Source: Erythrobacter donghaensis (GTDB lineage: Bacteria; Pseudomonadota; Alphaproteobacteria; Sphingomonadales; Sphingomonadaceae). From it: a stretch of DNA of 47,364 nt. A program made the position numbers and the translations under genes. The stretch spans positions 1 to 47,364 of the forward strand of contig NZ_LSJS01000177.1 in assembly GCF_001557325.1 (NCBI RefSeq). The letters are read 5' to 3'. Each line of letters begins with the position of its first letter. The stretch's first letter is position 1. A model generated the notes under the pieces. The model was not told the DNA's origin and did not search any database. It was given only the letters and a program-made list of their open reading frames with translations. Shown here in pieces: positions 35,936 through 43,680 of this stretch.

Positions 35936-38900
35936 CTAGTGGAAATCCCGCGACTTGGGCAGAATCCTGTGATCACGCGGGTGGCCGGTGACGTTGGGCT
36001 GCGGTGCCAGCTCGTCGATCATGTCGCGCGGGCGCGGCCCCCCTCGGTCTGGCATCGGCTTGTTGACCTCGTCCGCGCGGGCGAGCGGCGCGGACAGCAG
36101 GTCGTCTGAGAGCATATGCAGCCGGTGTGTCGCATCGGTCATGGCGTGCGCAATCACATGGATCACCTCGTCATCATACTCGACCCGGCCGCGCACCTCC
36201 ATCAGCCGCGCGCCCATCACCACCTTGCGCTGCTTTTCCTTGAGGTCGGGCCAGACGACGAGGTTGATGACGCCGGTCTCGTCCTCCAGCGTGATGAAGG
36301 TCACCCCCTTGGCGCTGCCGGGGCGCTGGCGGATCAGCACCACACCGGCGACCTGCGCCATGGAGCGGAATTTGCGCGAGCGCAGATCGGCCGCGCGCAC
36401 GAAGCCGCGCGCGGCGAGGTCGGCGCGCAGGAAGGCCATGGGATGCGCCTTCAGGCTGAGGCGGGTGGTCTGGTAATCGGCCACCACTTCCTCCGAGAGC
36501 GGCATGGCCGGCAGGCGGATGGTGGCGCGCTCCGCCCCTTCGTCACGCACCCCGGCGGCGCGGAACAGCGGGAGATCGGGCGCGGCGATGAGGCTGCGGG
36601 CATCCCACAAGGCCTGCCTGCGGGTGAGGCCCAGCGAGGTGAAAGCGTCAGCACTGGCAAGCCGCTCGATATGAGAAGGCGAGAGGCCAGCCCGCACGCG
36701 CAGATCGGCAATGTCGCGGAACGGCCCCCCCGCCTCGCGAGCGCTCACCAGCGCGGCTGCGACGTGTTCGGGAAGTCCGTCGATCTGCCTGAGGCCGAGG
36801 CGCAGGGCCAGCGGCTCACCCTCGCCTTCCAGCGTGCAGTCCCACGTGGAGTGGTTCACATCCACCGGCAGCACCGCCACCCCGTGCTCGCGGGCGTCGC
36901 GCACGATCTGCGCAGGCGCGTAGAAGCCCATCGGCTGAGAGTTGAGCAGCGCCGCCGCGAAGGCCGCCGGGTAGTGGCACTTGAGCCAGCTCGACACATA
37001 GACCAGCTGCGCGAAACTCGCCGCGTGGCTCTCCGGGAAGCCGTATTCGCCGAAGCCCCTGATCTGGTTGAAGCAGCGCTGCGCGAAGTCGCGGTCGTAG
37101 CCGCGCGCGACCATGCGTTCGACCATCATGTCCTGGAGCTCGTCTACCATCCCGCGGCTGCGGAAGGTCGCCATCGCCTTCCTCAGCCGGTTCGCCTCGA
37201 GGCTGGAGAACTTCGCCGCATCGAGCGCGATCTTCATCGCCTGTTCCTGGAAGATCGGCACGCCGAGGGTGCGCCCGAGGATGCTGGTGAGCTCGTCGGG
37301 CGGCCCGTGCTCGGGCGAAGGCGCGGGGATCTGCACGCTCTCGGCGCCGCGGCGGCGCTTCAGGTAGGGGTGCACCATGTCGCCCTGGATCGGCCCGGGG
37401 CGCACGATCGCGACCTGGATCACGAGATCATAGAACTCGCGCGGGCGCAGGCGGGGCAGCATGTTCATCTGCGCCCGGCTTTCGACCTGAAACACCCCGA
37501 GCGAATCGCCCTTGCGCAGCATCGCGTAAGTCTCGGGATCCTCGCGCGGCACGCTCGCCAGCGTGAGCGGGCGGCCGTGATGCGCGCTCAGCAGATCGAG
37601 GCACTTGCGGATGCAGGTCAGCATCCCCAATGCCAGCACGTCGACCTTGAGGATGCCGAGCGCGTCGATGTCGTCCTTGTCCCACTCGATGAAGGAGCGG
37701 TCGGGCATGGCGCCGTTGCCGATCGGCACGGTCTCGGTCAGCGCGCCCTCGGTAAGGATGAAGCCGCCGACATGCTGACCCAGATGGCGCGGCATGCCGA
37801 TCATCTGCTCGGTGAGCTTCAGAACCCGGCGCAGGTGCGGATCGGTCACGTCGAGGCCGGTCTCCGCGGCGTGCTTCTCGTTGATCTCGCGCCCCCACCC
37901 GCCCCACACGGTGCGCGCCAAGGCGCTGGTGACATCCTCCGACAGCCCCATCGCCTTGCCCACCTCGCGGATCGCCATGCGCGGGCGGTAGTGGATCACG
38001 GTGGCGCAGAGCCCGGCGCGGTGGCGGCCATATTTGCGGTAGATGTACTGGATCACCTCCTCGCGCCGCTCATGCTCGAAATCGACATCGATGTCGGGCG
38101 GCTCCTTGCGCTCCTCGGAGATGAAGCGGTCGAACAGCAGCTGGTGCTTGGCCGGATCGACCGAGGTGATGCCGAGGACGTAACACACCGCCGAGTTCGC
38201 GGCTGACCCCCGCCCCTGGCACAGGATCGGCGGCTCCTGGCCGCGCGCGAAATCGACGATATCCTTGATGGTGAGGAAGTAGCGCGCAAGATCGAGCTTC
38301 GCGATCAGCGCGAGCTCGCGTTCGAGCGTCTGGCGCACGCTTTCGGGCACGCCCGAGGGGTAGCGCCGCCCTGCCCCCGCCCGGACCTCGCTCTCCAGAA
38401 AGGCCTGCGGGGTCTGGCCGTCGGGGTAGATTTCCTCGGGGTATTCGTAGCGCAATTCATCGAGGCTGAAGCGGCAGCGGTCGGCCACTTCGCGCGCGGC
38501 GGCAATCGCGTGGGGCCAGCGGGCGAAGAGGCGCTGCATCTGTGCAGGGGATTTGAGGTGCCGCTCGGCATTGGGGTGGAGCAGGTGCCCGGCCGCCGCA
38601 ACGGTGGTCTTGTGCCGGATCGCGGTCATCACGTCCTGAAGCGCGCGGCGTTCGGGCGCGTGGTAATGGACGTCGTTGGTGGCGAGGAGGCCGAGGCCGT
38701 TCGCGCGGGCGAGGCTGTCCAAGCGCTCGATCCGGGCGATGTCGTCCCCGCGGTAGAGGTAGGCGGCGGCGAGGTGGCGCAGGGTGGGGAGTTGGCGGAC
38801 GAGGTGGGGGAGGATGTCTGCGAAGGGCAGCTCCCTCACGTCATCCCGGCGCAGGCCGGGATCGCTTGTCGCAAGCGGTCCCGGATCAAGTCCGGGACGG

Positions 38901-39424
38901 CGGAAGGGGACAACATTGCTCGGCACCGCGATCGTGAGTTCCGCCTCCAGATCATCCGGCGGTAGCAGGATCAGCTGCACGCCCTCCGAATGCGCCGCCA
39001 GCATCGCAAGATCGATCTCGCACACGCCCTTGTCCTGCCACTCCCCGGCGAGCGTCTGCATCCGCCCCGCGCTGATCAACCGGCACAGGCGCCCATAGGC
39101 GGCGCGGTCCTCGGGGTAGGCGAGGAAGGCGAGGCCCTCGACGGTCTCGATCCGGCACCCGATCACGGGGCGGATCTTGAGCGTCTTGGCCTCGGTGTGG
39201 ATGCGCACCACCCCGGCCATGGAATTGACGTCGGCGATTCCCAGCGCGTCATAGCCGAGCGCGTGGGCCGCCAGCACCAGATCGACCGCATCGGATGCCC
39301 CGCGCAGGAAGCTGAAGCAGCTGACGAGGCCCAGCTCGACGAAAGGCGCACGCTCGGGCGGCGCGATGTCGGCCGGGTCGATATCGAGCGTGCGCTTGTC
39401 GGGAGTGAGCGGGGCGTCGGGCAT
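35936..39424 (-). CDS. dnaE2: Error-prone DNA polymerase DnaE2
   Basis: This 1162-residue C-family polymerase has an N-terminal PHP domain (~30-230), the palm with catalytic 'PPDIDVDFEHERREEV' (~443), a helix-hairpin-helix region and a C-terminal OB fold ('GVTFITLEDETGVINLVVWP'). DnaE2 performs mutagenic translesion synthesis with ImuA and ImuB in the SOS response. Residues ~177-195 are encoded by a palindromic repeat inserted in the PHP domain, which partly explains its above-average length. It starts one base after the uracil-DNA glycosylase stop. Only a fragment of imuB lies nearby, so its activity here is uncertain. Confidence 0.93.
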   Translation of the reverse strand: MPDAPLTPDKRTLDIDPADIAPPERAPFVELGLVSCFSFLRGASDAVDLVLAAHALGYDALGIADVNSMAGVVRIHTEAKTLKIRPVIGCRIETVEGLAFLAYPEDRAAYGRLCRLISAGRMQTLAGEWQDKGVCEIDLAMLAAHSEGVQLILLPPDDLEAELTIAVPSNVVPFRRPGLDPGPLATSDPGLRRDDVRELPFADILPHLVRQLPTLRHLAAAYLYRGDDIARIERLDSLARANGLGLLATNDVHYHAPERRALQDVMTAIRHKTTVAAAGHLLHPNAERHLKSPAQMQRLFARWPHAIAAAREVADRCRFSLDELRYEYPEEIYPDGQTPQAFLESEVRAGAGRRYPSGVPESVRQTLERELALIAKLDLARYFLTIKDIVDFARGQEPPILCQGRGSAANSAVCYVLGITSVDPAKHQLLFDRFISEERKEPPDIDVDFEHERREEVIQYIYRKYGRHRAGLCATVIHYRPRMAIREVGKAMGLSEDVTSALARTVWGGWGREINEKHAAETGLDVTDPHLRRVLKLTEQMIGMPRHLGQHVGGFILTEGALTETVPIGNGAMPDRSFIEWDKDDIDALGILKVDVLALGMLTCIRKCLDLLSAHHGRPLTLASVPREDPETYAMLRKGDSLGVFQVESRAQMNMLPRLRPREFYDLVIQVAIVRPGPIQGDMVHPYLKRRRGAESVQIPAPSPEHGPPDELTSILGRTLGVPIFQEQAMKIALDAAKFSSLEANRLRKAMATFRSRGMVDELQDMMVERMVARGYDRDFAQRCFNQIRGFGEYGFPESHAASFAQLVYVSSWLKCHYPAAFAAALLNSQPMGFYAPAQIVRDAREHGVAVLPVDVNHSTWDCTLEGEGEPLALRLGLRQIDGLPEHVAAALVSAREAGGPFRDIADLRVRAGLSPSHIERLASADAFTSLGLTRRQALWDARSLIAAPDLPLFRAAGVRDEGAERATIRLPAMPLSEEVVADYQTTRLSLKAHPMAFLRADLAARGFVRAADLRSRKFRSMAQVAGVVLIRQRPGSAKGVTFITLEDETGVINLVVWPDLKEKQRKVVMGARLMEVRGRVEYDDEVIHVIAHAMTDATHRLHMLSDDLLSAPLARADEVNKPMPDRGGPRPRDMIDELAPQPNVTGHPRDHRILPKSRDFH
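38839..38899. repeat. REP-like palindromic element inside the dnaE2 coding region
   Basis: Three perfect hairpins follow each other: ATCCCGGC-GCAG-GCCGGGAT (38843-38862), CGCTTG-TCG-CAAGCG (38863-38877) and GTCCCGGA-TCAAG-TCCGGGAC (38878-38898). The left end shares CGGCGCAGGCCGGGATC with the ilvN-ilvC repeat. On the minus strand it is translated without a stop as PGLDPGPLATSDPGLRRDD. Confidence 0.85.
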
Positions 39425-39425
39425 G

Positions 39426-40874
39426 TCAGCCCGTCAGCTCCGCGAGCCGCACCCGCACGCGCGCCAGATCGGCCGCGAACAACACCGCCTGCTCCTCGCG
39501 CGCCGCGCCATTGAGGCGCAGCAGGTAGGAGGGGTGGACCGTCACCCACAGCTCCGCCCCGTCATCGAGGCGGATCGCCCGCCCACGCTCGCGGGTGGCG
39601 CTGACCGTGCGGCCGAGCAGGCCTCTTGCGGCACTCGCCCCCAGCGCCAGCACCAGGCGTGGCTGCACCAGCGCGCGCTCGGCATCGAGCCACCAGCGGC
39701 AGGTGTCGATCTCCTTCGCGCCCGGCGACTGATGCAGGCGGTGCTTGCCCTTCCAGGCGAACTTGAAGTGCTTGACCGCGTTGGTGACGTAGGCCGCGCT
39801 GCGGTCGATTCCGGCGCGGGTCAGGTAGTCGTCGAGCAACTGCCCGGCAGGCCCGACGAAGGGTCGCCCGGCCTGGTCCTCCTGATCCCCCGGCTGCTCG
39901 CCCACGATCATCAGCGGCGCTTCCAGCGGCCCCTCCCCCATCACCGCGCGGTTGTCGAGTTCGCCGATCGGGCAATTGCGACAGGCGTGGATCGCCGTGT
40001 CGATGGCTTCCAGCGTGGCGGGCTTCTCGCCCATGTCGAGGCTGCCCGATGCGACCATCCGCGCCTCCCTTGCCTGTGCCCCTGCGATGAGCTGCGGGAT
40101 CAGCTCGGCCTCGGGCAGGTTCTTCCAGTATTTCTTCGGCATCTCCGACAGCATCGCCCCCACCTTCAGCCGCGCGGGATTGAAGATCGAGGCATAGTAG
40201 GAGCGCCACAGCTCTTCGACCGGGTCACCCCCGGGCGCATCCTCGCGCCGTGCGGGGGGGCCTTCGCGCATGGTCTCGCCGTCCCAGTGGATAGAGCCGC
40301 GCGGCGTGAGGATCGACCAGTGCATGTTGGCGAAGCGGCGCATGAAGAAGCCCGCCTCGGCGCGGACGATGTGGTGATCGGGCTCGAACCAGGCGACGAA
40401 ATGCGGGGTGCCGTCCTCCTCGGCCACTTCGCGGAAACGGACGAAGGCGTGCATCTTGTGCGCGTCGCGGCGCACCGCCTTGGCGAGTTCCTCGAGCCGG
40501 CGCACCTCGGGGTCGGCCTTGTCCTCCATCAGGCGGGGGTTGCGCTGCAAGCGCCACAGCACCCGGTAGAGCAGGCCGAAACGCGCCGGATCGGAATGCA
40601 GCGCGGCGCTGCGGGCGATGGTGAGGAAGCGCTGGCTGGCGCGCACGGCACGCGGATCGGCGGGCGGCGGGGGAAGGCGTTTCTCGCCGCGCGCGGGGCC
40701 TTCGCTGGCGAACAGATCGCCCGTGCCGCCCGGCTCGATCCACGAGACGCGGTCAGGCGGCACGTCGCACTGGATCAGCCCCCGCGCCCGCTCGCGCCAG
40801 AAGGCGAAATCGTCCGGAGCCGGCAGGTGGACGGCGTAGTGGGAGCCGAGGCTGACATGCTGCATCGCTGTCAT
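39426..40874 (-). CDS. DUF4130 domain fused to uracil-DNA glycosylase-superfamily domain
   Basis: The 482-residue protein has two parts. Residues ~1-260 match DUF4130 ('FRFGLLYRVLWRL'-like region, 'HKMHAFVRFREV', 'HHIVRAEAGFFMRRFANMHW'). Residues ~290-482 are a family-4/5-type uracil-DNA glycosylase domain with 'CRNCPIGE', 'IVGEQPGDQEDQAGRPFVGPAG' and 'WVTVHPSYLLRL'. This fusion is known to accompany the radical SAM repair protein encoded just upstream, with which it shares a TGATG overlap. It probably acts on damaged or uracil-containing DNA. The Cys residues may hold an Fe-S cluster. Confidence 0.87.
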   Translation of the reverse strand: MTAMQHVSLGSHYAVHLPAPDDFAFWRERARGLIQCDVPPDRVSWIEPGGTGDLFASEGPARGEKRLPPPPADPRAVRASQRFLTIARSAALHSDPARFGLLYRVLWRLQRNPRLMEDKADPEVRRLEELAKAVRRDAHKMHAFVRFREVAEEDGTPHFVAWFEPDHHIVRAEAGFFMRRFANMHWSILTPRGSIHWDGETMREGPPARREDAPGGDPVEELWRSYYASIFNPARLKVGAMLSEMPKKYWKNLPEAELIPQLIAGAQAREARMVASGSLDMGEKPATLEAIDTAIHACRNCPIGELDNRAVMGEGPLEAPLMIVGEQPGDQEDQAGRPFVGPAGQLLDDYLTRAGIDRSAAYVTNAVKHFKFAWKGKHRLHQSPGAKEIDTCRWWLDAERALVQPRLVLALGASAARGLLGRTVSATRERGRAIRLDDGAELWVTVHPSYLLRLNGAAREEQAVLFAADLARVRVRLAELTG

Positions 40875-42112
40875 CAGAACAGCTCCAGCTGCTCGGACCT
40901 GCGCACCAGCAGCCCGCGCAGGTCGGCGCGGTCGGTGAGCAGGGTCGGTCGCCAGTCCACCGTGCAGATGAAGGGCCGCACCTTGGCGAGCGAGGCGGTC
41001 AGCCGCGCGACATCGTCCAATCGCAGCGTCCGGTGCCGCCGCGAGGCGAGGATGCGCGCGACCGCCTTGGTGCCCAGCCCCGGCACCCGCAAGAGCATCT
41101 CCCTGGGCGCGCGGTTGATATCGACCGGGAAGCTCTCGCGGAACTTCAGCGCCCAGGCGAGCTTGGGGTCGATATCGAGCGGCAGGTTGCCGTCCGCTTC
41201 CGCCGCGTCCGCGACTTCCTGCGGCGCGAAGCCGTAGAACCGCATCAGCCAGTCGGACTGATACAGCCGGTGCTCGCGCAACAAGGGCGGGCGCTTCAGC
41301 GGCAGCACCGCGGAGGCATCGGGGATCGGCGAGAAGGCGCTGTAATAGACCCGCCTGAGGCCGAAGGTGCCATAGAGCCGGCTCGCCTTGCCGATGATCG
41401 CCGCGTCATTGGCACCGTCCGCGCCAACGATCATCTGGGTCGACTGGCCTGCGGGTGCAAAGCGCGGGGCGTGGCGGAACCGCTTGCGCTCGTCCTTGGC
41501 CTCCACGATCCGCGCCTTCGTGCGCCCCATCGCGCCTTCGATCTGGCTAACGTTCTTGTCGGGCGCGAGGCGGGTCAGCCCGGCATCGGTGGGCAGTTCG
41601 ACATTGATCGAGACGCGGTCGGCATAAAGGCCCGCCAGATTGATGATCTCCGCATCCGCCTCGGGGATGGTCTTCAGGTGGATGTAGCCGCGAAAGTCGT
41701 GCTCCTCGCGCAATATCCGCGCCACCTCGACCAGCTGCTCCATCGTGTGATTGGCGCTCTTCACTATCCCCGAGGACAGGAACAGCCCCTCGATATAGTT
41801 GCGGCGATAGAAATTGAGCGTGAGGTCGACCACCTCCTGCGGGGTGAAGCGCGCGCGCGGGGTGTTCGCGCTCTTGCGGTTGATGCAGTAGTGGCAATCG
41901 AAGATGCAGTGGTTGGTCAGCAGGATCTTCAGGAGCGAGATGCAGCGCCCGTCCGGGGCATAGGCGTGGCAGATCCCCATCCCCTCGGTCGAGCCCACGC
42001 CTTTCCCGCCCAGCGAGTTCTTCCTCGCCGTGCCGGAGGACGCGCATGAGGCATCATATTTTGCCGCATCGGCAAGGATTTCGAGACGTTGGCGTAAGGA
42101 TTGCTGGGCCAT
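40874..42112 (-). CDS. Putative DNA modification/repair radical SAM protein
   Basis: This 412-residue radical SAM enzyme has the CxxxCxxC cluster motif C69-IFD-C73-HY-C76 after 'LLTNH'. A conserved 'STEGMGICHAYAPDGRCISLLK' stretch precedes the motif. It ends with a helix-hairpin-helix DNA-binding motif ('RVPGLGTKAVARILASRRHR'). The family is consistently linked to the DUF4130-UDG fusion encoded next (one-base overlap), and a DNA repair role is inferred from that link. A GTTC-N7-GTTC SOS box lies ~26 bp upstream. It is the first gene of the radical SAM-UDG-dnaE2 operon. Confidence 0.88.
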   Translation of the reverse strand: MAQQSLRQRLEILADAAKYDASCASSGTARKNSLGGKGVGSTEGMGICHAYAPDGRCISLLKILLTNHCIFDCHYCINRKSANTPRARFTPQEVVDLTLNFYRRNYIEGLFLSSGIVKSANHTMEQLVEVARILREEHDFRGYIHLKTIPEADAEIINLAGLYADRVSINVELPTDAGLTRLAPDKNVSQIEGAMGRTKARIVEAKDERKRFRHAPRFAPAGQSTQMIVGADGANDAAIIGKASRLYGTFGLRRVYYSAFSPIPDASAVLPLKRPPLLREHRLYQSDWLMRFYGFAPQEVADAAEADGNLPLDIDPKLAWALKFRESFPVDINRAPREMLLRVPGLGTKAVARILASRRHRTLRLDDVARLTASLAKVRPFICTVDWRPTLLTDRADLRGLLVRRSEQLELF

Positions 42113-42137
42113 GGGAACGTGGGAACACCTTTCGTTT

Positions 42138-42152
42138 GTTCCATATATGTTC
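42138..42152 (-). promoter_or_regulatory. LexA-type SOS box (GTTC-N7-GTTC)
   Basis: GTTC-CATATAT-GTTC at 42138-42152 matches the alphaproteobacterial LexA operator exactly. It sits 26 bp before the radical SAM start, where LexA would block the promoter of the radical SAM-UDG-dnaE2 operon. A third inverted half site (GGAACA, 42122-42127) faces it. Confidence 0.8.
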
Positions 42153-42202
42153 CCAAGCCTCGCCTGCCAAATGCAAAGCTTGCAAGCGGTGCCTGACCGC
42201 GA

Positions 42203-42535
42203 TCAGTAGAGTCGGCGCAGCCTCGGCCCGCCGTTGCGCAGGGCACCGCCTTCGCACAGGAAATCGATCACCGCAGGATGCATCGCACCCTCGAAGGCGA
42301 CCCCGGCCATCCCCCCTTCGACCCAGGCAATCACCCCGAGCGGGGCGTTGATGCCATTGACCTTCATCGTCACCCGGTCGCCCACCTCGGCAAAGCCCGG
42401 CTTTGCGCGGATCTTGCAGCCGCCTTCGGACAGATCGACAAGATCGACGAACACCACCCGCGAGCGCACGCGGCTCTTGACCGTCAGGCTCATCGGCTTG
42501 CGCTCGGAAGAACGAGGGATCGAATCGAGGTTCAT
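42203..42535 (-). CDS. PilZ-domain protein
   Basis: From ATG 42535 the product has 110 residues (an in-frame ATG at 42553 is possible; neither has a good ribosome binding site). A single PilZ domain is visible: the N-terminal Arg-rich loop 'VKSRVRSRVVFVDL' and 'DLSEGGCKIRAK', matching the RxxxR and (D/N)xSxxG c-di-GMP contacts. 'GVIAWVEGGMAGVAFE' closes the barrel. It probably binds c-di-GMP. It stands alone between the repair operon and the imuB fragment. Confidence 0.82.
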   Translation of the reverse strand: MNLDSIPRSSERKPMSLTVKSRVRSRVVFVDLVDLSEGGCKIRAKPGFAEVGDRVTMKVNGINAPLGVIAWVEGGMAGVAFEGAMHPAVIDFLCEGGALRNGGPRLRRLY

Positions 42536-42605
42536 GCGCGCATGGTCGCACATGGCGGTAAAGGAATGCTAAGCAGGCCGGTAAATCGGAATTAACGCCT
42601 GTCTC

Positions 42606-43680
42606 TCAGGCACATAGACCCTGCAGGAACCACTCGGGCACCCCCCCGCGCCCGTCGCCCGCCAGCCCCGCGCGATAGATCCAGTAGCGCCGCCCGGCCG
42701 CGTCCTCGATCCGGTAATAGTCGCGCAGGCGCACGGTCGAGCGCTCGCGCCACCATTCGGGCGCGATCCGCTCGGGCCCCTCGGCGCGCGCCACCTCGCG
42801 CACCTCCCCGCGCCAGCGGAAGCGCTGGGGGACGCCGTCGGGCGCGGCATGGAGCACCGCGATCGGCTCGGGCCGGTCGAGCAGCTTGAGCGGGCGGGTG
42901 TGGAAGGCGAGCCCGGCCTGGGACGGCGGGACGGGGGCAAGCGGCGGCTGCCAGCCCTGCGCGCGTTCGGGGATGTGGCTGGCGCGGGCGACCGGGCGGG
43001 TGACGGCGCGCGGGCCGAGGCGCACGCTCAGCCGGTCGATGCAGGCGGCCAGCGACGTGCCGTGGTCCTCGGCCGCGGCATCGAGATCGGCCTGCGCGAG
43101 GTGGAGCGGCTCGCTCCAGCTGGCGCGCAGCTGCACCAGCTCGATCCCGAACCCGGCGTCGACATCGTCGAGCCGCGCGGCAAACAGCCGGGTGATGTGG
43201 GCCGCCTCACGGGTCGCGGCGGCAAGCTCGATGCGGCGCATCAGCACCTCGCCATCGACCCGCCACAGTGCCAGTTCGAGCCGCCGCGCGCCCTCGCCGC
43301 GGGCCTCGAGCGCGCGGACCATGTCGGCGGCGAGATCGGCAAGCACGGTGTCGAGCGGGGTGCGGTGGCGCAGCGGCTCCATCAACCGGCGCTGGACCAG
43401 CGGCATGGGCCGGGCGATGACCGGCAGCAGCGGTTCGGGCACGCGCCCGAGCAGCTGGTCGAGCCGCAGCAGCGGATTGGCGGCGGGCGAGTGGCGATTG
43501 CGGAAGCGACGGCGCAGCGCGTCGCGCGCGGCGGCCTCGCGCGCGAGGTCCTCCTCCCCCGCCCCGCTCACCCCGGCCAGTTCGCCGAGACGCTTGATCC
43601 CGAGGCGGCGCAGCGCGGTGAGCACATCGTCATCGAGCCGCAGTGCGGCGACCGGCAGATCGGCGAGCCAGCGCAGCATA
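42606..43680 (-). pseudogene. imuB: imuB C-terminal fragment (Y-family polymerase-like accessory protein)
   Basis: The last ~358 codons of the chimeric frame are ImuB: 'LADLPVAALRLDDDVLTALRRLGIKRLGELAG' at the start corresponds to the finger/little-finger transition. 'NPLLRLDQLLGRVPEPLLPV' follows, and the end is the typical 'DYYRIEDAAGRRYWIYRAGL' and 'PEWFLQGLCA'. Full-length ImuB has about 500 residues, so the N-terminal ~150 (palm) are gone, and no imuA is present in the window. Position upstream of dnaE2 on the same strand fits a former imuA-imuB-dnaE2 mutasome locus. It has an in-frame ATG (43680) but no evident promoter. Confidence 0.85.

Noticed and set aside
36116..38206. 696-codon plus-strand frame within dnaE2
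   Set aside because: Shadow of dnaE2 with repetitive composition and no domain.
42114..42125. GAAC-GTGG-GAAC near the radical SAM start as a second SOS box
   Set aside because: The spacing is 4, not the 7 required for the alphaproteobacterial LexA site.
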